64,000 nt of DNA from Chelativorans multitrophicus (GCF_011317445.1 NZ_JAAAPL010000003.1:682001-746000), one strand, 5' to 3'; positions 1 to 9,707 are shown, counted from the stretch's first letter. Program-made: numbers and translations. Notes: generated by a model not told the origin, from the letters alone.

Positions 1-334
1 GCGAGCGCATGGTGGCGATATTATCGTAGGTCCATTCCTTGGGATGGATCTTGTTCTGGATGGCTGCATTCTCGGCCGGCATGCCGAAGGCATCCCACCC
101 CATGGGGTGAAGTACGTTATAGCCCTTGGCGCGCTTGTAGCGGGCAACCACATCGCCCATCGTGTAGTTGCGGGTATGGCCGATATGGATGCGTCCCGAC
201 GGATAGGGGAACATCTCGAGCACGTAGTAGGTAGGCCGCCCGTCGTCATTCTTCGTTTCGAAAAGGCGCGCTTCCTCCCACGCCTTCTGCCAGCGGGGCT
301 CGGATGTGCGTGGATTGTAACGTTCGGTTGCCAT
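1..334 (-). CDS. leuS: Leucyl-tRNA synthetase, N-terminal part (runs off left edge)
   Basis: Class I aminoacyl-tRNA synthetase that charges tRNA-Leu in the cytoplasm. Only the first 111 residues lie in the window. They carry the class I signature [16 protein letters not shown] with the HIGH motif at about residues 50-53, followed by a [20 protein letters not shown] stretch typical of LeuRS. The start is the ATG read from 334-332, giving [10 protein letters not shown]. The gene runs leftwards out of the window and is divergent from the YggS-type gene, with about 130 bases between them that must hold both promoters. Identity is secure from the motif and length of match; the editing domain and KMSKS loop are not visible. 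Confidence 0.95.
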   Translation of the reverse strand, partial: MATERYNPRTSEPRWQKAWEEARLFETKNDDGRPTYYVLEMFPYPSGRIHIGHTRNYTMGDVVARYKRAKGYNVLHPMGWDAFGMPAENAAIQNKIHPKEWTYDNIATMRS

Positions 335-462
335 GCCCAGTTTTTCACATAAAAGAACAAGAAATTTCCGGCGGACCTTCACCACGGTTTGTGACGAGCG
401 TCAACTCCGTGACCTGCGATTTACGCCGGCATGGAAAGCGTTCAGAGGATTTCGCCCAGCTC

Positions 463-1140
463 ATGAATGAGGCCGCTCAAAACTTATCTAAGGTCAGGGA
501 CCGGATGGTCCAAGCCGTCCGCGAGGCGGGCCGTGCGTCCAAAGACGTCGCTCTCGTCGCCGTCTCGAAAACCTTTGCGGCCGACGAAATCCTTCCCGTG
601 ATCGAGGCGGGCCAGCGGGTCTTCGGCGAAAACCGCGTGCAGGAAGCGCAGGGCAAATGGCCGGGGCTCAAGGAAGCCTTTCCCGATATAGAACTTCATC
701 TGATCGGGCCGCTCCAGTCCAACAAGGCGAAGGAGGCAGTGGCGCTTTTCGACGTGATCGAGACAGTGGACCGGGAAAAGATCGCCGCCGCGCTCGCTGC
801 CGAGATGGAAAAGCAGGGCCGCCGCCTTCGGCTCTATGTCCAGGTCAATACGGGTCTCGAACCACAGAAAGCGGGCATCGACCCGCGCGAGACCGCAGCC
901 TTTGTGGCGCGTTGCCGCGAAGTCCATGGGCTTGAGATCGAGGGGCTGATGTGCATCCCGCCCCTGGACGAAAACCCCGGTCCTCATTTCGCTCTGCTCG
1001 AGAAGCTGGCGCGCGAGGCCGGCGTGGAGAAACTCTCGATGGGCATGTCCGGGGACTTTGAGACCGCTATCGCCTTCGGGGCGACCAGCATTCGCGTGGG
1101 CTCGGCGATCTTCGGCAGCCGGGCTTATTCCGCGGGTTGA
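463..1140 (+). CDS. yggS: YggS/PROSC family pyridoxal phosphate homeostasis protein
   Basis: Single-domain PLP-binding protein (225 residues) with a bacterial alanine-racemase-like TIM barrel; the family buffers PLP and influences amino- and keto-acid homeostasis, with no firmly assigned reaction. The PLP lysine is K36 in VAVSKTFAAD, the family motif GENRVQEA follows, HLIGPLQSNK and MSMGMSGDFE-type segments (here LSMGMSGDFETAI) are present, and the C-terminal GSAIFGSR phosphate-binding loop closes it. I chose the ATG at 463 because the upstream in-frame extension is unlike the family and 225 residues is the normal length. Its neighbour leuS is divergent. Confidence 0.93.
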   Translation: MNEAAQNLSKVRDRMVQAVREAGRASKDVALVAVSKTFAADEILPVIEAGQRVFGENRVQEAQGKWPGLKEAFPDIELHLIGPLQSNKAKEAVALFDVIETVDREKIAAALAAEMEKQGRRLRLYVQVNTGLEPQKAGIDPRETAAFVARCREVHGLEIEGLMCIPPLDENPGPHFALLEKLAREAGVEKLSMGMSGDFETAIAFGATSIRVGSAIFGSRAYSAG

Positions 1141-1231
1141 ATCAAGCGGCCAGGCGGCTGTGTCGTGGTTATCGCCGCTGCGCTTCGCTGTGGTTCAGGC
1201 TCCCACGCGCCAGCGATCAACCCCAAGCGCC

Positions 1232-1831
1232 TCAAACCAGTTCCACCCCGGCTGCTTTCATTCGCTCCGTCATGACCGCAAGCGAGCCGCCAAGATCAAT
1301 CGCGCGGCAAGCTTCCAGGATGACCGTCGCTTCGAATCCCTGTCGCCGCGCATCGAGTGCCGAATAGGCGACGCAGAAATCCGTGGCGAGCCCGGCCAGC
1401 GTCACTTTTCCGATACCGCGTTCACGCAGATAGCCGGAAAGTCCCGTCGGCGTCTCGTGATCGTTCTCGAAGAAGGCAGAGTAGCTGTCGATCGCACTGC
1501 GGAAGCCCTTGCGGATGACGAGTTCCGCCTTGGTCCATTCCAGTCCGGGATGGAAATCGGCCCCGCTCGTCCCCTGCACGCAATGGTCGGGCCAGAGCGT
1601 CTGCTCGCCATAGGGCATCAGAACCGTCTCGAACGGAGCCTTGCCGGGCTGGGAAGACGCAAAGCTCGAGTGACCGGCGGGGTGCCAGTCCTGAGTCAGG
1701 ATCACATGGTCGAAGCGCTGGATGAGGCCATTGACTACAGGCACGACCTCATCTCCGCGCTCCACCGCCAGCGCGCCGCCGGGGCAGAAATCGTTCTGGA
1801 CGTCGATGACGATAAGCGCTTCCTTGGTCAT
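1232..1831 (-). CDS. pncA: Nicotinamidase/pyrazinamidase
   Basis: Isochorismatase-fold cysteine hydrolase that deamidates nicotinamide to nicotinate for NAD salvage. The triad is visible as D10 (IDVQNDF), K108 (VIRKGF) and C153 (ATDFCVAYSALDA); the metal site D48, H50, H54 sits in TQDWHPAGHSSF with H83 in PDHCVQG. The start at 1831 (MTKEAL, 199 residues) puts the first Asp at the family's usual position; an in-frame ATG at 1843 would add MEAD. It is the last gene of the minus-strand tsaD-gpsA-yciI-EVE-pncA series, 44 bases after the EVE gene. Confidence 0.93.
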   Translation of the reverse strand: MTKEALIVIDVQNDFCPGGALAVERGDEVVPVVNGLIQRFDHVILTQDWHPAGHSSFASSQPGKAPFETVLMPYGEQTLWPDHCVQGTSGADFHPGLEWTKAELVIRKGFRSAIDSYSAFFENDHETPTGLSGYLRERGIGKVTLAGLATDFCVAYSALDARRQGFEATVILEACRAIDLGGSLAVMTERMKAAGVELV

Positions 1832-1875
1832 GTCCGCCTCCATCGTGGCCTCTGCGCCTTCCTGAACTTATCCCC

Positions 1876-2301
1876 TCAAGGCGCCTTGTCGAGCCCGCCC
1901 ATGTGGCAGATCTCCCTCCATTCCGCGTTGCTGACCGGCTGGACGGAAAGGCGTGAATTGTTGACCAGCACCATGTCCTTGAGCTTCGGATTGGTCTTGA
2001 TCTCTTCCAGCGAGACCGGCTTCGGCACGTCCAGCACCGCGCGGATATCGACGCATTCCCAGCGCGGGTCGTCGGTGGTGGAATCTGGATGCGCGGGCGC
2101 AATGACCTCGACGATGCCGACCACGCTCGTCTCCTTCACCGAATGATAGAAGAAGCCGAGATCGCCCACCTTCATCGCCCGCATATTGTTGCGCGCCTGG
2201 TAATTGCGCACGCCATCCCATTCCTGGCCCTGTGCACCCTTCTTCTTCTGCATCTCCCAGGACCAGGACGTGGGTTCCGACTTGAACAGCCAATAGGCCA
2301 T
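1876..2301 (-). CDS. EVE domain-containing protein
   Basis: Small (141 residues) EVE/PUA-like fold protein beginning MAYWLFKSEPTSWSW. The family is related to YTH and ASCH domains and is thought to bind modified nucleic-acid bases; no reaction is established. Visible family hallmarks are the WLFKSEP start, GVRNYQARNNMRAM, GDLGFFYHS and a WECVDIRAV core. The ATG at 2301 overlaps the TGA of the upstream YciI-like gene by one base, so translation is probably coupled. It lies between the YciI-like gene and pncA, a gene order common in alphaproteobacteria beside tsaD-gpsA. Confidence 0.9.
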   Translation of the reverse strand: MAYWLFKSEPTSWSWEMQKKKGAQGQEWDGVRNYQARNNMRAMKVGDLGFFYHSVKETSVVGIVEVIAPAHPDSTTDDPRWECVDIRAVLDVPKPVSLEEIKTNPKLKDMVLVNNSRLSVQPVSNAEWREICHMGGLDKAP

Positions 2302-2597
2302 CACGCACTCTCCGGCTTGTTGAACACCCAGTTCCACGGGCGAATCTCGACGGATTCGAACAGGCCGGCAAGTGCATAGGGGTCGGAGCGTGCGAGCGCC
2401 TCGGCATCGGCGAGGCTCGCAGCCTCGATGCCGACCATGCTGCCGCAGGGCTTATTCTCCCCGTCGAGGAACGGGCCAGCGAATTTCAGCTTGCCTTCCG
2501 CATTAAGCGTATCGAGATAGGCGACGTGGTCCGGCCTCGTGTCCATGCGGACTTGCAGATGACCGGGCTTATCCTTGCAAAGAATGATGAAGATCAT
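2301..2597 (-). CDS. YciI-like (YCII) family protein
   Basis: A 98-residue ferredoxin-fold YCII-domain protein of unknown reaction. It starts MIFIILCKDKPGH and contains the family's RPDHVAYLDTL, GKLKFAGPFLD and DPYALAGLF segments, with the conserved His of DH and Asp of SDPY that make up the putative active site. A strong ribosome site (AGGAGAGG) lies just upstream of the ATG at 2597, which decides the start. It is separated from gpsA by 64 bases containing a GAATAG-type inverted repeat and overlaps the EVE gene by one base. Confidence 0.88.
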   Translation of the reverse strand: MIFIILCKDKPGHLQVRMDTRPDHVAYLDTLNAEGKLKFAGPFLDGENKPCGSMVGIEAASLADAEALARSDPYALAGLFESVEIRPWNWVFNKPESA

Positions 2598-2614
2598 TGG
2601 TTCCTCTCCTAAAT

Positions 2615-2672
2615 ATAAGCGAATAGGGAGTAGGGAAGGACGAGGTGCAAACCTCTCCTCACTACTCACTCT
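2615..2672. repeat. Dispersed GCGAATAG inverted repeat, copy 1
   Basis: Imperfect inverted repeat. The left arm (2621-2646) contains GAATAGGGAGTAGGGA and the right arm (2651-2672) reads back as AAGAGTGAGTAGTGAGGAGA. The right arm contains the gpsA stop codon, so the repeat overlaps the 3' end of that gene and supplies its last few codons. Related copies are at 26507-26570, 29012-29096 and 34097-34168. Confidence 0.65.
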
Positions 2673-3645
2673 TCAACGGCCGCGCGAGCAGCGCCTGCAT
2701 GGCTGCATGCACGGTAAGCCCGCCATTCAGCATTCCGTTCACGGTTTCTATGATCGGCGCCTCCAGCCCCCGCTCGCTCACCATGCGCGCGGCAATGCTC
2801 GCTGTGAAAACACCTTCGGCAAGCGGCAGGTTATCGAGGCGTTCGCCACGGCCCAGCGCCGCGCCATAGGCGAAGTTGCGCGATTGCGGGGAATTGCAGG
2901 TGAGGATCAGGTCGCCAAGACCGGAAAGACCCATCAGCGTTTCCGCGCGTGCGCCGAAGGCTGCGCCGATGCGCCGCAGCTCGACGAAGCCACGTGTCGT
3001 GATGGCGGCCACCGCGCTTGCGCCGAGCCCGGCGCCGCTGGTGGCGCCGGCCGCAATGGCCAAAACGTTCTTCAGCGCTCCGCCAAGCTCGACCCCCATC
3101 AGATCATCGCTCGAATAACAGCGCAGATTGGGCGCCGAGAGCTTCTTGGCGAGATCAGCCGCCAGCGCCCCGTCCTGCGCTGCGACCGTGACTGCAGTCG
3201 GAAGTCCGCGCGCCAGATCGGCGGCGAAGCTCGGGCCCGACAGCGCTGCAAGCGGATTCTCGGGCAGCGCCTGACGCGCAGCCTCCGACATCAGCTGTCC
3301 CGTTTCCCGCTCGATGCCCTTGGCGCAGAGCACAACGGGGATATGAGCCTTTAGGGCTGTGCCGGCCACGGCAAGCACGGAGCGAAGGCTTTGTGCGGGA
3401 ATAGCGGCAAGCACGCAGTCGGCCCCCTCAAGTGCAGCGGCCATGTCATCGGTGGCCAAAACCGCCGGATCAATCTTTACGCCGGGCAGGTACCGGCTGT
3501 TGCTGCGGGCATTATTGATCTCGCGCACAAGGTTTTGATCGCGTGCCCACAGCCTCGCACCGTGGCCCGCGCGCTGCATTGTGAGAGCCAGTGCCGTTCC
3601 CCATGCGCCAGCGCCGAGCACGGCGATTGTCCAGTGGCGGCTCAT
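2662..3645 (-). CDS. gpsA: NAD(P)-dependent glycerol-3-phosphate dehydrogenase
   Basis: Reduces dihydroxyacetone phosphate to sn-glycerol 3-phosphate, the backbone for phospholipid synthesis. 327 residues, normal for the family. The nucleotide-binding [10 protein letters not shown] is at 11-20, the substrate loop SNSRYLPG at about 48-55, [27 protein letters not shown] and the catalytic lysine region [14 protein letters not shown] follow, then [17 protein letters not shown]. Its ATG overlaps the tsaD stop as ATGA, so the two are translationally coupled. The extreme C-terminus (LKSE) lies within a dispersed inverted repeat. Confidence 0.96.
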   Translation of the reverse strand: MSRHWTIAVLGAGAWGTALALTMQRAGHGARLWARDQNLVREINNARSNSRYLPGVKIDPAVLATDDMAAALEGADCVLAAIPAQSLRSVLAVAGTALKAHIPVVLCAKGIERETGQLMSEAARQALPENPLAALSGPSFAADLARGLPTAVTVAAQDGALAADLAKKLSAPNLRCYSSDDLMGVELGGALKNVLAIAAGATSGAGLGASAVAAITTRGFVELRRIGAAFGARAETLMGLSGLGDLILTCNSPQSRNFAYGAALGRGERLDNLPLAEGVFTASIAARMVSERGLEAPIIETVNGMLNGGLTVHAAMQALLARPLKSE

Positions 3646-4730
3646 GCCTTTGCCCCCCTTTTTCCCGCGCCGAAGAGCGGAGCGGCGCTTTCGTCCAGCG
3701 GCCAGCGAGGGCGCGGTGCAAAGGCGAGCGCTCCTTCCTGCTTAAGCCCCGATTCCAGCCGTTCCAGCCCCGCCCAGGCGATCATGGCGGCATTGTCGCC
3801 GCAAAGATTCAGGGGTGGCGCGACAAGACGGAAGCCCTTTTTCCGGCAGAGATCCTCGAGAGTCCCGCGCACAGCCGCATTCGCCGCCACGCCGCCAGCC
3901 ACGACAAGCGCTGGCTGCTGCAGCTTGGGATGTTCCTTGCCGAACCGCTCCAGGCTGCGCGCAACGCGATCGGCCAGCGTTTGGGTGACAGCGAACTGGA
4001 AGGAGGCGCAGAGATCGGCGACATCCTGTTCGGAAAGCGGCGCAAGCTCGCCTGCCGCGCGGCGCACGGCGGTTTTCAGCCCGGAGAAGGAGAAATCGGG
4101 CCGCGCCTCGCCCTTGAGCGGCGTGGGGAAGGCGAAGCGCGCGGGATCGCCTTCTGCCGCCGCCTTTTCCACGTTGGGGCCGCCGGGATAGGGCAGGCCG
4201 AGCAGTTTCGCGGTCTTATCGAAAGCCTCCCCCAGCGCATCGTCTATGGTGCTCGCCCAGCGCTCGTAACGGCCGACGCCCGCCACATGCACGATCTGTG
4301 TGTGCCCGCCGGAGACGAGCAGCAGCAGATAGGGAAATTCCAGACGGTCCGTCAGCCGGGCTGTCAGCGCATGGCCTTCCAGATGATTGACGGGCAGAAG
4401 CGGCTTGCCGAGCGCGGCGGCGATCGCCTTGGCTGTCGTAAGCCCGACGATCAGGCCACCGATCAGGCCAGGGCCTGCGGTCGCCGCGATGGCGTCCACC
4501 TCGTCAAGGCTCAAGGCGGCTTCGGCCAGGGCAGCCTCGATAACGCCGTCCAGTGCCTCCACATGCGCACGCGCGGCGATCTCGGGCACCACGCCGCCGA
4601 AAGCCGCATGTTCCTCGATCTGGCTCAGCACCACATTGGAGAGGATCGCCGGCGCTTCGTCCGCGCCGCGCGTGACGACCGCCGCCGCAGTCTCGTCGCA
4701 GCTCGTCTCGATGCCCAGCACGCGCGTCAT
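3642..4730 (-). CDS. tsaD: tRNA N6-adenosine threonylcarbamoyltransferase TsaD
   Basis: Catalytic subunit that transfers the threonylcarbamoyl group to A37 of ANN-decoding tRNAs, working with TsaB and TsaE (not in the window). 362 residues. The ASKHA-type start [16 protein letters not shown], the metal-binding HxxxH (H116, H120 in NHLEGH), [18 protein letters not shown] and [13 protein letters not shown] are all visible. The ATG at 4730 is used because the upstream in-frame residues are unlike the family. First gene of the minus-strand operon; divergent from hemC with 77 bases between start codons. Confidence 0.96.
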   Translation of the reverse strand: MTRVLGIETSCDETAAAVVTRGADEAPAILSNVVLSQIEEHAAFGGVVPEIAARAHVEALDGVIEAALAEAALSLDEVDAIAATAGPGLIGGLIVGLTTAKAIAAALGKPLLPVNHLEGHALTARLTDRLEFPYLLLLVSGGHTQIVHVAGVGRYERWASTIDDALGEAFDKTAKLLGLPYPGGPNVEKAAAEGDPARFAFPTPLKGEARPDFSFSGLKTAVRRAAGELAPLSEQDVADLCASFQFAVTQTLADRVARSLERFGKEHPKLQQPALVVAGGVAANAAVRGTLEDLCRKKGFRLVAPPLNLCGDNAAMIAWAGLERLESGLKQEGALAFAPRPRWPLDESAAPLFGAGKRGAKA

Positions 4731-4807
4731 TCGGTCCAGCCCACTTCGGTTGCCGAGGAGGTCAATCCCCGATAGGTAGGAATGCCGGTTAGCACGGACA
4801 TGACGGC

Positions 4808-5737
4808 ATGCAAACTGATGTGATAAAAATCGGAACGCGCGGCAGCGCCTTGGCCTTGGCACAGGCTGCCGAGACGCGGGCGCGGCTCATGGTTGCGCAT
4901 GGCCTGCCGGAAGATGCGTTTGAAATCGTCGTCATCCGCACGTCCGGCGACCGCATCCAGGACCGCCCCCTCTCCGAGGCGGGCGGCAAGGGGCTCTTTA
5001 CCAAAGAAATCGAGGAAGCGCTGCTCGAAGGCCGCATCGATCTTGCGGTACATTCTTCGAAGGACATGCCCACCTTCCTGCCTGATGGGCTGGAGCTTTC
5101 GGCCTTTCTTGAGCGTGAAGACGTGCGCGACGTGTTCATCGGGCGCGCGGCCAAGCGGCTGGAGGACCTTCCGCATGGGGCCAATCTCGGCACCTCGTCG
5201 CTGCGCCGGCAGGCGCTGGCGCTGAGGCTGCGGCCCGATCTCAAGGTGGGTGTCTTCCGTGGCAATGTGCAGACGCGATTGAGAAAGCTCGAAGACGGCG
5301 CGGCCGACGGCACGCTGCTCGCGCTCGCCGGCCTGAAACGCCTCAAGCTGGAGCACGTGGCGACCGAACTCATGGACCCCGTCATCTTCCCGCCGGCGCT
5401 CGGGCAGGGCGCGATCTGCATTGAAAGCCGGACCGGAGATACGCGGATCGCTAAGCTGGTCGAAGCCATTCATCACCCGGCCACCGGTTTCGCGCTCTCC
5501 TGCGAACGGGCTTTTCTCGCTGCCCTCGATGGCTCCTGCCGCACACCCATGGCCGGTCTTGCGACGGTCGATGGCGACCGGATCGCCTTCTCCGGCATGA
5601 TTCTCACCCCCGATGGACGAGAGGTCCACGAGATTGGCGGCGACGGCGCGGCGCAGGACGCGGCCGAAATCGGGAGGGATGCCGGCCGGCGCATCCGGCA
5701 GAAGGCGGGGGCCGGTTTTTTCGAAAGCTGGAGTTAA
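4808..5737 (+). CDS. hemC: Hydroxymethylbilane synthase (porphobilinogen deaminase)
   Basis: Polymerises four porphobilinogen units to hydroxymethylbilane in heme synthesis. 309 residues. It begins with [15 protein letters not shown], carries the substrate-binding VHSSKDMPT at about 81-89, [21 protein letters not shown] and [10 protein letters not shown], and the dipyrromethane cofactor attaches to C244 in [10 protein letters not shown]. The ATG at 4808 gives the family's usual start. First gene of hemC-hemD-mitofilin-hemY; hemD starts five bases after its stop. Confidence 0.96.
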   Translation: MQTDVIKIGTRGSALALAQAAETRARLMVAHGLPEDAFEIVVIRTSGDRIQDRPLSEAGGKGLFTKEIEEALLEGRIDLAVHSSKDMPTFLPDGLELSAFLEREDVRDVFIGRAAKRLEDLPHGANLGTSSLRRQALALRLRPDLKVGVFRGNVQTRLRKLEDGAADGTLLALAGLKRLKLEHVATELMDPVIFPPALGQGAICIESRTGDTRIAKLVEAIHHPATGFALSCERAFLAALDGSCRTPMAGLATVDGDRIAFSGMILTPDGREVHEIGGDGAAQDAAEIGRDAGRRIRQKAGAGFFESWS

Positions 5738-5742
5738 CGCCC

Positions 5743-6441
5743 GTGCGGCGCGTCCTTGTCACGCGTCCAGAGCCCGGCGCGTCGCGAACCGCTGGCAGGC
5801 TTGCCGCGCTCGGTTTCGAACCCGTGCTCCTCCCTCTAACGAAGATCGTTCCCCTTCCGGTCGAAACCTGGTCAGGAGCGGAAAACATTGCTGCCCTGGC
5901 GATCACCAGCGCGAATGCGGTACGCCATACACCTCCGCCTCTTCTGAGGGATCTCGCCGGATTGCCGGCATTCGCGGTCGGCGAAAGAACGGCTCAGGTG
6001 GCGGCGGAAGCAGGCGTTTCGGTTAAGGATGCCGGAGCGGGTGACGCGGACCGCCTGGCGGAACGAATCGTCGCTTCCGTCCAACCAGGCTCAAAAATTC
6101 TTCTTCTTTGCGGGCGCATCCGCCGCGGCACGCTGGAAAGCCGACTGGCCGCAGCCGGGCTCCCGGTGCGTGCAATCGAAACCTATGACACCGTTCCCGT
6201 TTCGCTTTCCGGGGATGAGCTTTCTACCGAGATCGGGGATCGCTCCATCGATGCGGTGCTTGTCTACTCCGCCGTTGCCGCCACGATCCTTTCGCCCTTC
6301 GTTTCATCTTTTTTGACCGCGGCATTCATTGCCATTTCGGATCGCGTGGCGCAAAACCTGCCCGCTGGATTGGGGAACCGCATACACATCGCGCGGGAAC
6401 CAACGGAAGACGCGATGCTTTCCCTGCTGCCCAAGGTGTGA
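5743..6441 (+). CDS. hemD: Uroporphyrinogen-III synthase
   Basis: Closes and inverts ring D of hydroxymethylbilane to give uroporphyrinogen III. 232 residues, GTG start at 5743. The two-domain fold is recognisable from RRVLVTRPEPGASRTAGRLAALGFEP at the start, ITSANAVRH, FAVGERTA, LLCGRIRRGTLESRL, YDTVP and DAVLVYSAVAATIL, although the family is poorly conserved in sequence. Position directly after hemC (five bases) confirms the call. An 82-base gap separates it from the mitofilin-like gene. Confidence 0.93.
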   Translation: MRRVLVTRPEPGASRTAGRLAALGFEPVLLPLTKIVPLPVETWSGAENIAALAITSANAVRHTPPPLLRDLAGLPAFAVGERTAQVAAEAGVSVKDAGAGDADRLAERIVASVQPGSKILLLCGRIRRGTLESRLAAAGLPVRAIETYDTVPVSLSGDELSTEIGDRSIDAVLVYSAVAATILSPFVSSFLTAAFIAISDRVAQNLPAGLGNRIHIAREPTEDAMLSLLPKV

Positions 6442-6523
6442 CGGGCGTCAATGGTTTTTCAGGCTTGGGGCCTATAGTAGGAATATCGGCACACAGCGCG
6501 ATTTTGAGAAACGGAGCTGCCAC

Positions 6524-7960
6524 ATGGCCAAGACACCGAGGACGCGCCACTCCAAGTCGAGCCGCGAGCCCGTGACGATCGACCTGGAGGCCGAGCCTGT
6601 CCATCGTGAGCCGACTCCTATGGAAGAGGTGTCGTCGGGCGGAGAATCGGCCAGCTCCGAGGAGTTTTCCGGCCAGGATCCGGTTGATCAGGCATCTTCG
6701 AACATGACGGGTATAGGTGCGGATGAGTCTGCCCGTGAGGAAGCCCAGCCTGCGATGGAAGCCGGTTCAGACTCCGTGTCACAGTCGCAGCCCCAGGAAG
6801 ATGAGCCCCTTCAGCCGGATGAAGCACGTGCCGATATGGAGGCACCGGCTGAGGAGCCGGCCTCCGAAGAGCAGACCCGAGCGCCGGTTCGGAGCCGCGG
6901 CGGCTTCGCAAACGCGTTTGTCGGTGGCCTTCTGGGCGCGCTGATCATGCTCCTGATCGGGGGAGCATTGCTCTGGACGGGAGTTCTTCCCGGAACGCGG
7001 CAGCAGCAAGCCGATCCCGCCATGAGCAATCTGGAGCAGCAGGTTGCCGCTCTGCAAAATGAGATTTCCCAATTGCGCGAGAATGCCGCAGCGGGACCTT
7101 CCGCTGAAGCGTTGCAACAGGCACTTGCCGAGCCGCGGCAGCAGATCAGCGAATTGCGCGACACGGTCGCAGCCCTGCAATCCGCTCCGCCGGCTGAAAA
7201 TGGCGCGGAACTGCAGCGGCTGGGGCAGCAGCTTGCTGAGCTTGAGAACCGGGTGGCTTCGGTCGCGCAGACGGCCGGCACCGGCGATACTTCCCAGCTT
7301 TCGCAGCAGGTGAGCGAACTTGAAATGCGCGTCGCCGGGGCCATGGAAGCCGCCAACACCGCACAGGAAAGGGGTGCGGCGACGGCGCAGCAGGTGAATG
7401 AGCTGGCGCGCCAAGTCACGCAGCTCAGCGAGCAAGTGGCCAAGGAGGATGAAGGGCCGAGACTCGCGCTCATCGTGGCCGCGTCCGCCCTGCGTTCCGC
7501 GGTGGAGCGTGGTGCGCCTTTTGGAAGCGAGCTGGATACCTATTCCGCCATCGCGCCCAATGCGCCCGAACTCGACCCGCTCAGGCCCTATGCACAGACG
7601 GGCATTCCCACCGAAGCCGCCCTTGTCAGCGAGGCGCCGCAGATCGCATCGCGGATTGCCGCATCCTCATCCGATCTGCCACCCGATGCCGGCGTTTTCG
7701 ATCGCCTGATGGCGAGCGCGCGCTCTGCTGTAACGGTCCGGCCGGTCGGCGAGGTGCCGGGGGATACGCCGGAGGCGATCGCCGCCCGCATGGAAGCGGC
7801 CGTCAAGCGGGGGGATTACGCCCAGGCATTGAGCGAATACGACTCGCTGCCGCCCAGCGCCAAGGACGTGGCCGCGGAATTCGCGGAGAAGCTGCGTGCG
7901 CGGCGAGCGGCCGATCAGGTCCTCGAAAAGGCGCTTTCGAACGCGCTAAAGCCCGCGTAA
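6524..7960 (+). CDS. Mitofilin/Mic60-like inner membrane coiled-coil protein
   Basis: 478 residues starting MAKTPRTRHSKSS. A hydrophilic, acidic, low-complexity N-terminal region of about 125 residues is followed by one membrane segment (about 131-153), then a long coiled coil (about 165-310) and a helical C-terminal domain of about 150 residues. This layout and the place between hemD and hemY match the alphaproteobacterial relatives of mitochondrial Mic60 (COG4223), which shape intracytoplasmic or inner-membrane curvature. The C-terminal domain resembles the mitofilin signature only in general terms, so the family call rests partly on context. It ends ten bases before hemY. Confidence 0.8.
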   Translation: MAKTPRTRHSKSSREPVTIDLEAEPVHREPTPMEEVSSGGESASSEEFSGQDPVDQASSNMTGIGADESAREEAQPAMEAGSDSVSQSQPQEDEPLQPDEARADMEAPAEEPASEEQTRAPVRSRGGFANAFVGGLLGALIMLLIGGALLWTGVLPGTRQQQADPAMSNLEQQVAALQNEISQLRENAAAGPSAEALQQALAEPRQQISELRDTVAALQSAPPAENGAELQRLGQQLAELENRVASVAQTAGTGDTSQLSQQVSELEMRVAGAMEAANTAQERGAATAQQVNELARQVTQLSEQVAKEDEGPRLALIVAASALRSAVERGAPFGSELDTYSAIAPNAPELDPLRPYAQTGIPTEAALVSEAPQIASRIAASSSDLPPDAGVFDRLMASARSAVTVRPVGEVPGDTPEAIAARMEAAVKRGDYAQALSEYDSLPPSAKDVAAEFAEKLRARRAADQVLEKALSNALKPA

Positions 7961-7970
7961 GGACGGCGCC

Positions 7971-9572
7971 ATGTTCCGCATCCTCCTCTTCCTCGTCATT
8001 GTCATGCTTCTCGGGCTGGGTTTTGCCTGGCTTGCCGACAGGCCAGGCGAGCTTGCCGTGACCTTTGGCGGGTATCAATACCAGGTGACGCTGATGATGG
8101 CCGCCGTGCTTCTGGTGGCGGCGATCGCGGCGGTGATGATCCTGTGGTGGATTGTCCGCGGCATTTGGACAAGCCCCTACACCGTACGGCGGTATTTTCG
8201 CGCGCGCCGGCGCGACCGGGGATATCAGGCGCTTTCGACAGGGCTGATCGCAGCGGGGGCCGGCGATGCCGGTCTTGCCCGGCGCATGGGCCAGCAGGCG
8301 GCGAAGCTCATCTCCTCCGATCAGGAGCCGCTCATCCATCTTCTCGATGCCCAGGCAGCGATGCTCGAAGGAAATCACGAAGCCGCCCGTGCCAAATTCC
8401 AGGCCATGGCGGACGATCCGGAGACCCGCCTGCTCGGTTTGCGCGGTCTTTATCTGGAGGCCGAGCGCCATGGCGAGCGGGAGGCGGCACGGCATTACGC
8501 CGACGAGGCGACAAAAATCGCGCCGCAGCTCGGCTGGGCCGCCGATGCCACTCTGGAAGCCAAGGCAGACGAAGGCGATTGGCAGGGGGCGCTTGCCTTG
8601 CTCGACAAGCAAAAGCCCTCGAGCAAGGAGGAGCGTGCGGCCCTTGCCAGAAAGCGTGCGGTGCTCCTCACCGCGCAGGCGATGGCGCAGCTGAACATGA
8701 ATCCGGCCGCGGCCAAAACCGCCGCTTTGGAGGCGCACCGCCTGCAGCCCGATTTCGTTCCTGCCGCCGTGACGGCGGCCCGCGCGCTCTTCCGCCAAGA
8801 CGATCTGCGACGCGGCGCCAAGGTGCTGGAAGCGGTGTGGGCGAAGTCGCCGCACCCGGAGGTGGCCGATATCTATGTCCACGCGCGGCCAGGGGATTCC
8901 ACGCATGACCGGCTTACACGGGCTAAGAAGCTGCGCCGGCTGAAGCCCAACAACGCCGAATCCGTGCTTGCGGTCGCCCGTGCGGCTCTGGATGCGGGCG
9001 AGTATGGCGAGGCACGCGAGGCCGCGGAAGCGGCAGTGCGGCTCGATCCGCGCGAAGGGGCTTTCCTGCTTCTGGCGGATATCGAGGAGGCGGAGCGGGG
9101 CGACCAGGGCCGCGTTCGGTACTGGCTGGCAAAGGCGGTGCGCGCGCCGCGCGATCCGGCCTGGGTCGCAGATGGTTATGTCGCGGAGCGCTGGGCGCCA
9201 GCTTCACCGGTCACGGGGCGGCTCGATGCGTTCGAATGGCGCGCGCCGATGGAGCGGCTCGGCCAGATTATCGAAGGTGAAGAGGCGCTGCGTGCCCTGC
9301 CGCCCCTGGAAACCGGGGTGAAGGCTTCCGAAGAGGAAGAAGCAGATGATGTCCTCTTACCGGCCGAAGCCGAGCCTGTCGTCGAGGTGGCAGCGCAAAG
9401 CGAGTCCGAAAAAGCGGAGACGGCCCTGCCAGGTGACAACGGCGCGAAAGAACCTGCTGCCGATGCGGAGCCGACGGAAGAAGACATCCGCCCGCCTCTT
9501 CCTGATGATCCAGGCGTAGAGCCGCGCAAGGAAGGCGGTGCGGACGAAACCAGCAGGTTCCGCCTTTTCTGA
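7971..9572 (+). CDS. hemY: HemY-type heme biosynthesis TPR membrane protein
   Basis: 533-residue protein with the HemY N-terminal domain. Two membrane segments, about residues 4-24 and 42-65, flank the conserved RPGELAVTFGGYQYQVTLMM stretch, and a long region of TPR-like helices follows (for example EGNHEAARAKFQAMADDPETR, GEYGEAREAAEAAVRLDPREG). The last 100 residues are acidic, proline-rich and probably disordered. HemY of this type accompanies hemC/hemD but its exact role is unsettled; it is not the protoporphyrinogen oxidase also named HemY. Last gene of the heme operon. Confidence 0.92.
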   Translation: MFRILLFLVIVMLLGLGFAWLADRPGELAVTFGGYQYQVTLMMAAVLLVAAIAAVMILWWIVRGIWTSPYTVRRYFRARRRDRGYQALSTGLIAAGAGDAGLARRMGQQAAKLISSDQEPLIHLLDAQAAMLEGNHEAARAKFQAMADDPETRLLGLRGLYLEAERHGEREAARHYADEATKIAPQLGWAADATLEAKADEGDWQGALALLDKQKPSSKEERAALARKRAVLLTAQAMAQLNMNPAAAKTAALEAHRLQPDFVPAAVTAARALFRQDDLRRGAKVLEAVWAKSPHPEVADIYVHARPGDSTHDRLTRAKKLRRLKPNNAESVLAVARAALDAGEYGEAREAAEAAVRLDPREGAFLLLADIEEAERGDQGRVRYWLAKAVRAPRDPAWVADGYVAERWAPASPVTGRLDAFEWRAPMERLGQIIEGEEALRALPPLETGVKASEEEEADDVLLPAEAEPVVEVAAQSESEKAETALPGDNGAKEPAADAEPTEEDIRPPLPDDPGVEPRKEGGADETSRFRLF

Positions 9573-9707
9573 CCGCAGGGCTCGCGCGCGAGGAACGGAT
9601 CCCTCCCGCTTTCATTTTTTCTTGAAGGATCTTCGCAATTGCAAAAAAAGGCATTGTAGGCCTTCGCGCGAGTTTTAACATACACAAGTGATTCCGAAGG
9701 ATCTGTT

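Noticed and set aside
1058-2146. Long plus-strand open frame opposite pncA and the EVE gene
   Set aside because: It is antisense to two well-recognised genes and has the composition of a high-GC shadow frame; no family resemblance.
3591-4775. Long plus-strand open frame opposite tsaD
   Set aside because: Antisense to a gene with all TsaD motifs intact; typical mirror frame of GC-rich codons.
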